DNA from: an uncultured Acidobacteriaceae bacterium
GTDB taxonomy: Bacteria; Acidobacteriota; Terriglobia; Terriglobales; Acidobacteriaceae
DNA length: 64,000 nucleotides
Direction of reading: 5' to 3'
Assembly (NCBI GenBank): GCA_903904755.1
Contig: CAIVDV010000013.1
Location: 169,347-233,346, forward strand
A model generated the notes under the pieces. It had not been told where the DNA came from. It was given only the letters and a program-made list of their open reading frames with translations, and searched no databases. This document shows positions 41,373 through 51,266 of this stretch, in pieces. The translations under genes were made by a program, and so were the position numbers. How positions within the stretch are numbered: the stretch's first letter is position 1; every line of letters starts with the position of its first letter.

Positions 41373-44120
41373 ATGCCCCCTCGCGCCTCCATCAGCCACG
41401 GCATCACTCTCGTCCCGCTCTTCTACGCGGCCCTCCTTGTCATCGCCGGCATCACAGTCGGCCACGCCCTCTACCTCCGCCCCTCCTGGCTCCTCGCCGG
41501 CCTCCTCCCCCTCGCCGCCGTCGCCATCTACACCGCCCGCACCACCCCCCGCCTCGCCTGGCTCCCCGTCGCCGCCGTCTGGCTCACCCTCGGCGCCTGG
41601 GCCGTCCAAACCGAACCCCAGCCCGCCGTCTCACCCCTCGCCCCCTTCATCCAGGACAACCTCCTCCGCACCGTCCAGGGCCGCATCGTCGCTGCCGGCC
41701 CCCGCCACCCCACCCAGCCGGAAGAAGACCCCGACGCACCCGACACCGAACCCTCCGCCGCCACCCAGCGTGTCGATCTCGACATCTCCGCCGTCGAAAC
41801 CCTTTCTGACACCCGCGACCAGCTCACCCCCCTCCCCCCCTCCCCCGGCACCCCCACCCACCTCCGCCTCACCATCCACTGGCCCGCCGCCGGCTCCCTC
41901 ACCTGCGGCCAGCAGGTCCAGGCCATCGTCCAGCTCACCCCGCCAGAAACCTTCCGCGATCCCGGCGTCTGGGACCAGGCCACCTTCCTCGAATCCCAGG
42001 GCATCGCCGCTACCGCCGCCGTCCACGCCGGTCCCCGCCTCACCCTCACCCCCGGCCCCGTCCCCCTTACCGCCGCCTGCCTCCTCAACCGCTGGCAGCA
42101 GCGCGCCGTCTCCCGGCTCGAATCCCTCCCAGCCCTCACCCGCCACCTACCCGCCGCCTTCCGCATCACCCCCGACGACGCGGCCATGCTCGCCGCCCTC
42201 ATCGCCGGCGACCGCGGCTTCCTCACCTCCGGCCTCCGCTCCGGCTTTGAGCGCACCGGCTCCTTCCACCTCATCGTCGTCTCCGGCCTCCACCTCGCCG
42301 TCCTCGCCGGCTGCGTCTTCGCCCTCGCCCGCCGCCTGCGCCTCGGCCGCCTTCCCGCCACCCTCGCCACTCTCGCCATCGCCCTCGCCTACGCCCTCTT
42401 CACCGGCTGGGCCATCCCCGCCCAGCGCTCCTTCTGGATGATTGCCCTCTACCTCACAGGCCGCCTCCTCTATCGCGACCGCAACCCCCTCAATGTCATC
42501 GGCTTCGCCACCCTTTGCATCCTCGCCGTCAGCCCCGCCGCCCTCTTCACCGCCAGCCTCCAAATGACCCTCCTCTCCGTCGCCGCCATCGCCGGCATCG
42601 CCCTCCCTATCCTCGACGCCACCACCCGCCCCCTCCGCGAGGCCACCCGCGACCTCGACGCCATCCCCCTCGACATCCTCCTCCCCCCCCGCATCGCCCA
42701 CTTCCGCGTCATCCTCCGCCTCCTCTCTATCCACGCCGAGCCCGCCCTCAACCGCTGGCTCGCCTGGCACGTCCTCCCCCGCCTCCTCGCCGCCACCCTC
42801 CGCCTCGGCGAAATCATCTTCCTCTCCATCGTCGTCGAGCTCGCCCTCGCCCTCCCCATGGCCCAAAACTTCCACCGCATCACCCTCTACGCCCTCCCCG
42901 TCAACATGGTCCTCGTTCCCGTCCTCGCTCTCCTCGTCCCCCTCGCCATGCTTCTCCTCCTCGCCGTCTCCATCTGGCCCGCTGCCGCCATCCTCCCCGC
43001 AGCAGCCACCGCCCTCGTCCTCCACCTCAGCACCGCCGCCATCCGCTGGCTCGGCTCCCGCTGGCTCGCAGACTTCCGCATCCCCGCCCCATCTCCCCTC
43101 CAAACCCTCGCCGCCTTCGCCCTCTTCGCCCTCGCCCTCGTCCTCGCCCGCAACACCTCCCTCCCACCCCGCCTCCAGCGCCGCCTCGCCTTCGCCGCCG
43201 TCGCCGCCATGGCCCTCGTCAGCCTCTTCCCGCGCCCCATCCAGCACCCCGCCGGCGCCCTCCTCTTCCAGGTCATCGACGTCGGCCAGGGCGACTCCCT
43301 CCTCCTCATCACCCCCGAAGGCAAAACTCTCCTAATCGACGCCGGCGGCCAACCCAACTTCTACGACCATTCCGCTTCCCCAACCACCTCAAACTTCGAC
43401 ATCGGCGACCAGGTCGTCTCCAACGTCCTCTGGGCCCGCGGCATTCGCACCCTCGACGCCGTCGCCCTCTCCCACGCCCACCAGGACCACATGGGCGGCC
43501 TCCCCGCCATCCTCCGCAACTTCCACCCCCGCCAGCTCTGGGTCGGCAACAATCCCCCCATCCCCGCCTACCGCGCCCTTCTCGCCCAGGCCCAATCCCA
43601 GGGCACCGCCATCCAGCACCTCACCGCCGGGCAATCCCTCACTCTCGGCGCAGTCTCCTTCCGCGTCCTCGCCCCCCTGCCCGCCTACCAGCCCGGCCCC
43701 CAGCCCATCAACAACGACTCCCTAATCCTCCAGGCCACCTACGGCGTCACCTCCCTCCTCCTGCCCGGAGACGCCGAAGCCCCCGAAGAGGCATCCATCC
43801 TCCCCGAGGGCTCCCTCGCCAGCACCGTTCTCAAAGTCGGCCACCACGGCAGCATCACCAGCACCGGCCCCGCCCTGCTCGCCGCCGTCCACCCCGCCTT
43901 CGCCCTCATCTCCTGCGGACGCCACAACCACTTCGGCCATCCCCGCCCGGAAACCCTCGCAGCCCTCCAGGCCGCCCACGTCTTCACCCTCCGCACAGAC
44001 ACCGCCGGCACCGCCTGCCTCACCCTCGACGGCCACTCCGTCTCCCTCGCCCCCCTCTGCGGCACACCCCTCCCCCGCCCTTACCCCATTCTCGCGCCCA
44101 CCTCGAACCCCGCGCCGTAG
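41373..44120 (+). CDS. comEC: ComEC/Rec2 DNA-uptake channel protein with C-terminal metallo-beta-lactamase-type domain
   Basis: GLHLAVLAG, multi-TM; VIDVGQGDSLLLITPEGKTLLIDAGG; LSHAHQDHMGG. Confidence 0.93.
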   Translation: MPPRASISHGITLVPLFYAALLVIAGITVGHALYLRPSWLLAGLLPLAAVAIYTARTTPRLAWLPVAAVWLTLGAWAVQTEPQPAVSPLAPFIQDNLLRTVQGRIVAAGPRHPTQPEEDPDAPDTEPSAATQRVDLDISAVETLSDTRDQLTPLPPSPGTPTHLRLTIHWPAAGSLTCGQQVQAIVQLTPPETFRDPGVWDQATFLESQGIAATAAVHAGPRLTLTPGPVPLTAACLLNRWQQRAVSRLESLPALTRHLPAAFRITPDDAAMLAALIAGDRGFLTSGLRSGFERTGSFHLIVVSGLHLAVLAGCVFALARRLRLGRLPATLATLAIALAYALFTGWAIPAQRSFWMIALYLTGRLLYRDRNPLNVIGFATLCILAVSPAALFTASLQMTLLSVAAIAGIALPILDATTRPLREATRDLDAIPLDILLPPRIAHFRVILRLLSIHAEPALNRWLAWHVLPRLLAATLRLGEIIFLSIVVELALALPMAQNFHRITLYALPVNMVLVPVLALLVPLAMLLLLAVSIWPAAAILPAAATALVLHLSTAAIRWLGSRWLADFRIPAPSPLQTLAAFALFALALVLARNTSLPPRLQRRLAFAAVAAMALVSLFPRPIQHPAGALLFQVIDVGQGDSLLLITPEGKTLLIDAGGQPNFYDHSASPTTSNFDIGDQVVSNVLWARGIRTLDAVALSHAHQDHMGGLPAILRNFHPRQLWVGNNPPIPAYRALLAQAQSQGTAIQHLTAGQSLTLGAVSFRVLAPLPAYQPGPQPINNDSLILQATYGVTSLLLPGDAEAPEEASILPEGSLASTVLKVGHHGSITSTGPALLAAVHPAFALISCGRHNHFGHPRPETLAALQAAHVFTLRTDTAGTACLTLDGHSVSLAPLCGTPLPRPYPILAPTSNPAP

Positions 44121-44200
44121 GCGCAGCGTATCTTAGCCCAGCGATTCATCGCTGGGAATGCGCAACCCAAATCCCCGGAGTCCCGTAGGGACGGCGCCCC
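44106..44200. repeat. Family-3 repeat (GCGCCGTAGGCGC, CCCAGCGATTCATCGCTGGG, GAGTCCCGTAGGGAC)
   Basis: Near-identical order at 62090-62170; overlaps the 3' end of comEC. Confidence 0.8.
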
Positions 44201-44279
44201 TACCCCCACCAAAATCCCCTCATCTCATCTTCTGAGCGCAGCGAAGAATCTGCTTCTGTCTTTCCCCAAATGAAAAGGA

Positions 44280-44566
44280 CGAGCTTCACACGCTGCTGAC
44301 AAACTCTACTGGAGTGATGTTTTGTGAAAGGGCACGACTTCAGTCTTCGGGGGCTTTGTGAAAGGGCACGACTTCAGTCGTGCCGCAGATGCGCGATAAG
44401 AGAGAGCGGGCTTCAGCCCCTGCAAACCGCCGGCGACCGAAAGAATCTCATCCAACGCTTCCGCAATGTTTTGTAACAGGCCACGACTTCAATCTTGGGG
44501 GCTTTGTGAAAGGGCACGACTTCAGTCGTGCCGCAAATGCTCGATACAAAGGGGCGGGCTTCACAT
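44280..44566. repeat. Cluster of family-1 repeats
   Basis: GGGCACGACTTCAGTCGTGCC at about 44330 and 44510, plus partial copies. Confidence 0.85.
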
Positions 44567-44699
44567 GCTGCTGAAAAACTCTTTTTTTGGTAGGCCGGGG
44601 TTTTAACCACGGCATAAAGCCAATGGAATCAACGTGGCTTTAGCCCATGAGGTATGATTTTCGCGGCTTTTTCCCGCACATCACCCTCTTTCAGCAGCC
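44567..44699. repeat. MITE-like element, copy 3 (GCTGCTGAAAAA ... CTTTCAGCAGC)
   Basis: Interior closely matches copy at 64-202. Confidence 0.7.
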
Positions 44700-44739
44700 G
44701 ATTCAGCCCATCAGGAAACCACCCAGGCTTCCCCGCCGC

Positions 44740-45660
44740 CTACTTCGCCTCGTTCGACACCAGCCGAAAAGTAATCGTCCCCCAGAACAACCGCGCCCGC
44801 ATCTGTACCGGCAAATGCCGCTCGTCATCCGTGTACCAAATCCAGATATTCCCCCGGTTCTTCACCACACCCGCATCCGCCGTCGGCTGCACCCGCACCG
44901 TCTGGAACGTCCCCGCCTGCGTCTTCAGCTCTTCCTTGCCCTCCACCTTCATCGTCACCAGCACGCTGCGCAACGGGTCCGCCACCGGCAACAAGAAGCT
45001 CTGCCCCACCACCATCGGCTGGCTCGCGGCATAGAACACCCCCGACAGCAAATCCGTCAGGCACGACGGAATCCCAGACTCCAGCCGCTTGGTCTGCCCG
45101 CTCACCATATTCTTCTCGTCCAGCACGCTCTTGCCCTGCTGGTAGTCCAGCTTCATCGTGGAGTTGATCTGCCGCCGTCCCTCCACCGTCTGCTTGTCAA
45201 ACTCTGCCGTGCAGCCCCGCTCCCGGTCAAACGACGCCTGGAAGTGGTCGCTCACATGGAACAGCATGTTGATTGCGCCCAGCGTCTCCGCCGTAGCCGT
45301 CACCTTCTCCTGCCCGCCCTGCTGCTCAAAGTGCACCACCGCCGTTCCCGCCGGAAACACCCGCCAGTCCACCGCATACGTCAGCGTCTGCTTCGCGGCA
45401 AAGCTGTACCCCGCCCGTGGAGCCGGCAGCGACTGCATCTGCTGCGCTCCCGCACTCGCGGCAACGGCAAACACCAAAGCAAACAAAGCAAAATGAAAGC
45501 GAAATCTCAGAACAAAGCTCCTTACCCCAGGTACTGCAAAAAAACCGCCAAACACTCCGGCGGAAAATGAAAATAATCCGGCCCCGGCAGCCCTGCACTC
45601 ACCCCGGCCAGGCCTACTGCCAAATCCCGTGAAGAAAATACGCAAGGCCCAAACTGCCAT
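44740..45660 (-). CDS. DUF3108 domain protein
   Basis: TLTYAVDWRVFPAGTAVVHFEQQ; HVSDHFQASFD; YTDDERHLPVQM. Confidence 0.8.
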   Translation of the reverse strand: MAVWALRIFFTGFGSRPGRGECRAAGAGLFSFSAGVFGGFFAVPGVRSFVLRFRFHFALFALVFAVAASAGAQQMQSLPAPRAGYSFAAKQTLTYAVDWRVFPAGTAVVHFEQQGGQEKVTATAETLGAINMLFHVSDHFQASFDRERGCTAEFDKQTVEGRRQINSTMKLDYQQGKSVLDEKNMVSGQTKRLESGIPSCLTDLLSGVFYAASQPMVVGQSFLLPVADPLRSVLVTMKVEGKEELKTQAGTFQTVRVQPTADAGVVKNRGNIWIWYTDDERHLPVQMRARLFWGTITFRLVSNEAK

Positions 45661-46210
45661 ACAGCAGCAGGGCCCCTATCGCTGAATTGTACTCGCGATG
45701 CCGCCGGTAAAGCTCCATCGAAAATCGCCCCGGCTCGCCCGTCGCCCCATCCGGCGCCTCAGCCGCCGTCACCCGCGGTATCAGCCGCGGAACCTGCCGG
45801 CAGTAATCCTCAAATCCCGCAAACGTCGCCCGCAGAAACCGCTCTTCCGAGGCAATCACCGGCACATAAATCACCACAAAAAACACCACCAGCACCAGCG
45901 AAAACCACACGTTCTCCAGCGCCAGCGCAAATCCCATCGCAATCAGAATCGACCCCAGGTACAGCGGATTCCGCGTATGCGCATACGGCCCGGTCCGCGT
46001 CAGCTCCCGGTTCTTCTTCACATACCCCGCAGCATAGCTCCGCATCAGCACCCCGGCCGCAACAAACGGCACACTCGCCACCATCCACTTCAGCTCCGGC
46101 CGCTGCCGGTACAGCGAAACCAGATACAGCGCCGCCGCCACAAACCCCAGCGGTACGCGAATCCGCCGCGCCACCCGCTGCCACCGCGTCATCCAGTCCA
46201 TCTCGCTCAT
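45614..46210 (-). CDS. Isoprenylcysteine carboxyl methyltransferase-family protein
   Basis: LTRTGPYAHTRNPLYLGSILIAMGFALALEN. Confidence 0.85.
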   Translation of the reverse strand: MSEMDWMTRWQRVARRIRVPLGFVAAALYLVSLYRQRPELKWMVASVPFVAAGVLMRSYAAGYVKKNRELTRTGPYAHTRNPLYLGSILIAMGFALALENVWFSLVLVVFFVVIYVPVIASEERFLRATFAGFEDYCRQVPRLIPRVTAAEAPDGATGEPGRFSMELYRRHREYNSAIGALLLYGSLGLAYFLHGIWQ

Positions 46211-47298
46211 TGCAATCCCTCGCTTCTCGCCCCATCTGCTATCACAGCCACATCCCACGCCGCTTGCAGCACCGCCTCTGGCTGAATCGTCAGCAGCCCC
46301 GCCTCCGTATCCGGCTTGCGGCTGTGGTCCCGCACGCTCACCGGGCTCCGCAGCACCCGGAACTCGCTCCCGTACGGCCCATTCCTGTGCGGATCAGTCG
46401 GCCCGTAAATCCCCACCACCGGCTTGCCCAGCGCGCACGCCAGGTGCAGCGGCCCCGTATCTCCGCCAATCATCAGTGCAATCCGCCGCGTCAGCGATAT
46501 CAGTTGCGGCAGCGTGCAAACCACCGTCTCCGCCATCCCGCCGCTGTACGCCACCACACGCGCCGCCAGCGCATCCTCGCCCGGCCCGGCATTCACCATC
46601 ACCCGCGCCCCCGCCTTGGTCAACTCACGCGCCACCAGCCCATACCGCTCCGCAGGCCAGCACTTCGCTCCCCAGCCCGCTCCCGGATTCAGCAGCACCA
46701 CCGGCCGCCCGCCGCTCTTCGGCACAATATGGTCGCACCATACCTCCGCGCCCGCATCCACCGGCAGCCACGGCTGCTCCGGCATCAGCAAATCCCCGGC
46801 CACGTCGCTTGCCAGCTCCATCGCCTTCTCAATCACGTGCGCGCCAATCGTCTCAATCCGCTCCGTATACAGGAACCGCGCAGGCCCTTCCCACGGCTGC
46901 GAGTCGCCAATCGTCCGGTGACATCCCGTCATCCGCGACAGCACTGCCGACCGTATCGAACCCTGCAAGTCCAGCACCGCGTCGTAGTCTGAAGCCCTCA
47001 ACTCCCGCCGGGTCGCCAAAATCCCATCCCACGTCACCTTCGTCAGCGGGCGCTTGCTCCACGCCTTCGTCGGAACAAAATGTATCTGATCCACCAGCGG
47101 ACGCTGAACGCTCCTGCGTCCCTCCGCCTCACCGGCCTCCGCCGTCAGCAAGGCCCGCCAGCGCGGCTCCACCGCCCAGCCAATATGCCACGCCGGATGC
47201 GCCTTCCGCAGCGCCGTCACCGCCGGCAGCGCGTGCAGAATATCGCCCATGGCACCCAAACGCACCACCAGCAGACGAAATTGGACCCGGTTGCTCAA
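46207..47298 (-). CDS. Glycosyltransferase family 9 (heptosyltransferase-like)
   Basis: LVVRLGAMGDILHALPAVTALRKAHP; IGGDTGPLHLACALGKPVVGIYGPTDP. Confidence 0.92.
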   Translation of the reverse strand: MSNRVQFRLLVVRLGAMGDILHALPAVTALRKAHPAWHIGWAVEPRWRALLTAEAGEAEGRRSVQRPLVDQIHFVPTKAWSKRPLTKVTWDGILATRRELRASDYDAVLDLQGSIRSAVLSRMTGCHRTIGDSQPWEGPARFLYTERIETIGAHVIEKAMELASDVAGDLLMPEQPWLPVDAGAEVWCDHIVPKSGGRPVVLLNPGAGWGAKCWPAERYGLVARELTKAGARVMVNAGPGEDALAARVVAYSGGMAETVVCTLPQLISLTRRIALMIGGDTGPLHLACALGKPVVGIYGPTDPHRNGPYGSEFRVLRSPVSVRDHSRKPDTEAGLLTIQPEAVLQAAWDVAVIADGARSEGLQ

Positions 47299-47332
47299 GC
47301 CTTCATTTTCTCACAGCAGGTTTTCTTCGCGG

Positions 47333-48307
47333 CTACCGCCCCACCAGCACCCGAAGCCGATTCAGCACCGCCACCGCATCCTCCAGCTCTACGGTCAACC
47401 CCGCCACCCGCACCAGCGCCACCTGCTGCAGCACCGTAACCAGCGGCCCCAGACGCGCCTGGTCCTTCGCCGTCATCACAAACGCCGTCACCCCAGCCGC
47501 CTTCCCCTCAGCCGCCAGCTCACCCAACTCCACTGCGCTCCAGGCATAGTGATCCGGAAACGCCCGCCGCACCGCCACCTGCAAGCCCCCCGCCTCCAGC
47601 CCCGCAAAAAACTGCTCCGGCCGCGCAATTCCGCAAAACGCCATTACCGCCCCCGTCAACTTCGGCACCACCATCCGCCGCCGGTACCGCCATATCGGCC
47701 TCGACACCCCGTCCGCCCGGTTCATCTCCGCCAGAACCCCAGCCGCAGCATCATCCCCGGCCTCCACCGCAAACACCGTCGCCCGCCGCAGCGCCCCCCG
47801 GCTCTCACGCAAATTCCCGCCCGGCAGCAGACTATCCCCCAAATCCTCGCTGCTCACCAGCACAATATCCTCATCCCGCCCCAGTTGCCTGTGCTGGAAT
47901 CCGTCATCCAGCAAGTGCAGCCGCGCCCCTTCCAGCTCCCCCAACTGCCCCGCCGCCAGCCGCTCCGCCGCCACATACACCGGCACATCCGCCTCCCGCG
48001 CAATCACCACCGGCTCGTCGCCAAACTCCTCCGCGGTCCCGTCCATCCGCACCCGCGAAGCCACCTTCTCCCGCCGCCCATACCCCCGCGACAGCACATC
48101 CACCTGCACCCCATCCGCAGCCAGCAGCTTCGCCACCGCAATCACAAACGGAGTCTTCCCCGCCCCGCCCGCGCTGATATTCCCCACGCTCACCACCGGC
48201 CGCCCCAGCCGCTTCACCCGCTCCAGCCCAGTCGCCAGCGCCAGCCTGCGCAGCCCCACCCCGACCGCATACAGCGGCACCAGCCCCGCCAGCCACGGCC
48301 GCCTCAC
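47333..48307 (-). CDS. lpxK: Tetraacyldisaccharide 4'-kinase LpxK
   Basis: PVVSVGNISAGGAGKTPFVIAVAKLL; HLLDDGFQHRQLGRDEDIVL. Confidence 0.94.
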   Translation of the reverse strand: MRRPWLAGLVPLYAVGVGLRRLALATGLERVKRLGRPVVSVGNISAGGAGKTPFVIAVAKLLAADGVQVDVLSRGYGRREKVASRVRMDGTAEEFGDEPVVIAREADVPVYVAAERLAAGQLGELEGARLHLLDDGFQHRQLGRDEDIVLVSSEDLGDSLLPGGNLRESRGALRRATVFAVEAGDDAAAGVLAEMNRADGVSRPIWRYRRRMVVPKLTGAVMAFCGIARPEQFFAGLEAGGLQVAVRRAFPDHYAWSAVELGELAAEGKAAGVTAFVMTAKDQARLGPLVTVLQQVALVRVAGLTVELEDAVAVLNRLRVLVGR

Positions 48308-49593
48308 TGCCCACCCCGTTCCGCCGCAACCTCGGCAATCGTCTCCACCGCCCGCGCCGTCGCCCCGGCCTCGTGCTCAAACACCCGCTTCCCCGCCTCG
48401 CCCAGCTCCCGCGCCGCGTGCTCATCCGTCAGCAGCCCCGCAATCCCCGCCGCCAGCCCTTCCCGGCTCACCACCAGCAACCCGCCGCCGGCAACCATCT
48501 CCTCCACAATCGCCCGAAAATTCTCCCAGCTCTCCCCCATCACCACCGGCACCCCAAACTGCGCCGGCTCCAGCGGATTGTGTCCCCCTGCCGCCACCAG
48601 GCTCCCGCCCACAAATGCCACCGCCGCCAGCCCATACACACTCGCCAGTTCCCCAATCGTATCCAGCAGCACAATCTCACCCGGCGCAACCTCCGCCCCG
48701 CCCATCTCGCTCCGCCGCCGCCACACCACTCCCACTCGCTCCAGCAGCTCCGCCACTGCCCCAAAACGCTCCGGATGCCGTGGCGCCAGCACCATCGCCA
48801 GCTCCGGCTCCGCCCTCATCAGCTCCGGCCACGCCCCAAGCAGCATCGCCTCTTCCCCATCCAGCGTGCTCCCCGCCACCAGCAGCCGACGCCCAGCCGC
48901 CTGCACCCGCAGCAGCCTGGTCGCCTCCGCCTCCACCGTCGCCCGCACATCAAACTTCAGGTTCCCCCCCACCATCGCCCGCTCCACTCCCAGCGCCCGC
49001 AGCCGCTCCGCGTCCACCTCCGTCTGCGCCAGCACCGCCGTCAGCTTCCGCAATATCGGCCGCCACAGCCCCCGAATCGCCCGGTACCGCGGCCACGATC
49101 GATCCGAAATACGCGCATTCACCACCACCACCGGCACCCCGCGCCTCCCGCAGCCCGCCAGCAGATTCGGCCAGAACTCCGTCTCCGCCAGCACCAGCAC
49201 CGCTGGCCGCACCGCCCGCAAATACGCCCCCGTCGCCCACGGCAAATCCAGCGGACAATAAAACACCCGCCCCGCCCCAAACCGCTCCCGAGCCAGCGCC
49301 TGACCCGTCCGCGTCGTCGTGCTCACCATCACCCGAAACTCCGGCAAATTCCCATCCAGCTCCGACACCAGACGGCTCACCGCCAGCACTTCTCCCACAG
49401 AAACTGCATGAAGCCAGATAACCGGCCGACCCCGCTCTGCGTCCAAACTCCTGAGCAATCCCGCAGGCACACCCCCCAATCGCGCTCGCAGCCCCTCGCG
49501 GTACTTCTCCGTCGTCGCCAGCCGCCACAGCCACCACGGCGCGCTCACCAACAGGCCCGCCAGCAGCATCAGGTTGTACAGGAGCAGGATCAT
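48304..49593 (-). CDS. waaA: 3-deoxy-D-manno-octulosonic acid transferase WaaA/KdtA
   Basis: IWLHAVSVGEVLAVSRLVSEL; LVLAETEFWPNLL; FVGGSLVAAGGHNPLEPAQFG. Confidence 0.94.
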   Translation of the reverse strand: MILLLYNLMLLAGLLVSAPWWLWRLATTEKYREGLRARLGGVPAGLLRSLDAERGRPVIWLHAVSVGEVLAVSRLVSELDGNLPEFRVMVSTTTRTGQALARERFGAGRVFYCPLDLPWATGAYLRAVRPAVLVLAETEFWPNLLAGCGRRGVPVVVVNARISDRSWPRYRAIRGLWRPILRKLTAVLAQTEVDAERLRALGVERAMVGGNLKFDVRATVEAEATRLLRVQAAGRRLLVAGSTLDGEEAMLLGAWPELMRAEPELAMVLAPRHPERFGAVAELLERVGVVWRRRSEMGGAEVAPGEIVLLDTIGELASVYGLAAVAFVGGSLVAAGGHNPLEPAQFGVPVVMGESWENFRAIVEEMVAGGGLLVVSREGLAAGIAGLLTDEHAARELGEAGKRVFEHEAGATARAVETIAEVAAERGGQ

Positions 49594-49696
49594 GGCTAAA
49601 TCGCCCTCCGCCGGCCCAACCCAACCCTCCGGCGTCACCCTTAGAATACAGACGCCCTCTGGCCTCCCGCTCCCGTCTCTGTTACAGTTGCCCCCG

Positions 49697-50377
49697 ATGA
49701 TCCAACCGCGCCCCACACGCCTTGCAGCCGCCGCTTTCGCCCTCGCCCTCTCCACCCTGGCCTTCTTACCGGCCACCGCCCGCGCCGCAGACCACAAAGC
49801 CCCGCCCGTTCAGCCCGCCACTGACTTCACCGCCCTCGAAGTCCACGCCGACGAGCACCTCGCCGTCGCCGCCGAGCCCTACGACACCCACGACAAATCC
49901 GCCCTCTTCCGCATCGACTACCTCGCCCACGGCGTCATCCCCATCCGCCTCATCGTCACCAACCTCGGCGACAAGCCCGTCTCCCTCAAGGACGCCCGCA
50001 TCATCTTCGTCACCGCCCAGGGCGACCGCATCCAGGCCGCCGACCCCGAAGACGTTGAGCGACTCATCAGCCTCCACGACAAACAGGGCACCAAAATCCC
50101 CCTCCCCGGCCCACTCCCCTCCATCCACCTCAAGCCCAAAGCCAGCGACAAAGACGTCGAACAGGACTTCGACCAGTTCGAGTACCAGGCTCTCGTCGTC
50201 GAACCCCACTCCACACAGGCCGGCTTCCTCTTCTACGACGTCTCCGGCCTCACCCACCCCCTCAAAGGCGCAACCCTCAACCTCCGCAAACTCCGCACCG
50301 CCGACGGCCAGGAACTCTTCGCCTTCGAAATCTCCTTCGACAAGTACCTCAAATCCAAATCCCCCCAGATGAACTAG
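49697..50377 (+). CDS. Secreted protein, function unknown
   Basis: Signal peptide; coding-type composition. Confidence 0.65.
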   Translation: MIQPRPTRLAAAAFALALSTLAFLPATARAADHKAPPVQPATDFTALEVHADEHLAVAAEPYDTHDKSALFRIDYLAHGVIPIRLIVTNLGDKPVSLKDARIIFVTAQGDRIQAADPEDVERLISLHDKQGTKIPLPGPLPSIHLKPKASDKDVEQDFDQFEYQALVVEPHSTQAGFLFYDVSGLTHPLKGATLNLRKLRTADGQELFAFEISFDKYLKSKSPQMN

Positions 50378-50384
50378 CACGCAT

Positions 50385-50944
50385 TCGAACAAAGCTCGAA
50401 CCCGCCTTGGCCTTTGCTTTTGCTTTTGGCCTTTGCTTCTCTTGTTGTCATTCCCAACAGGGAATCTGCTTCTGCCTTTGCTTCTGCTTCTGCCTTTGCC
50501 TTTCTGTCTGTCATTCCCAACAGGGAATCTGCTGTCGCCTTTGCCTTGTAAAAGGGCATGACTTCAGTCATGCCGCAAACGCTCGATAAAAGAAAGAGGG
50601 CTTCAGCCCCTGCACACAGCCACCGCCAAAAGAAGTTCCATGAGCCGCGTTCCAAGTGCTTTAGGACAATCGCCGGGTGCCACCGGTCCCTCGCACTTGG
50701 GGACCGGTGACGCATTCGAGCAACGCTCGAACCCGCCCTCGCCCTTGCTTTTGCTTTTGGCCTTTGCTTTTCTGTCTGTCATTCCAACAGGGAATCTGCT
50801 GTTGCCTTTGCCTTGTAAAAGGGCATGACTTCAGTCATGCCGCAAACGCTCTATAAAAGACGGAGGGCTTCAGCCCCTGCACACAGCCAGCGCCAAAAGA
50901 AGTTCAATGAGCCGCGCTCCAAGTGCATTGGGACAATCGCACCA
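50385..50944. repeat. Composite repeat: two ~130-bp direct copies (family 1) separated by family-2 sequence
   Basis: gccttgtaaaagggcatgacttcagtcatgccgcaaacgct... at about 50541 and 50812. Confidence 0.85.
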
Positions 50945-50959
50945 AGCAACATCCCGAAC

Positions 50960-51163
50960 ATGCCTCTTGATATCGTCCGAAAGCCTACGCCAGAAGAAGA
51001 GGAACTTCTCCGAAAGCGTGAAGAACTAGCCACCATTCGAGCTGCTTTGGCGGAGCGCGAACTGGAACTTGCCGATTTTCGCGCCCAGTTGAAAAGCTTT
51101 GAGGGTCGCTACCTGCGTCAGGTCGTCCGTCGATACGCGGGCATAGCCGTATTGCATGGTTGA
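50960..51163 (+). pseudogene. N-terminal fragment of a coiled-coil (possibly DnaJ-domain) protein
   Basis: TPEEEELLRKREELATIRAALAERELELADFRAQLKSFEGRYLRQV then unrelated tail. Confidence 0.4.
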
Positions 51164-51266
51164 ATATGGCCCTGACATTTGACCCATGCAAGCCCTTGAA
51201 AACATGGGGCCGTGCTCGTGGGTCAAGACTGACCCTTTGTGACCCAAAGCCCGCTCTCTTACCTGC

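Noticed and set aside
42147-43247. 366-aa minus-strand ORF opposite comEC
   Set aside because: Almost entirely E/G/D/A; compositional artefact.
44280-44700. Possible CRISPR array in the repeat cluster
   Set aside because: Repeats are irregularly spaced palindromes without unique spacers of constant length, and no cas genes are present.
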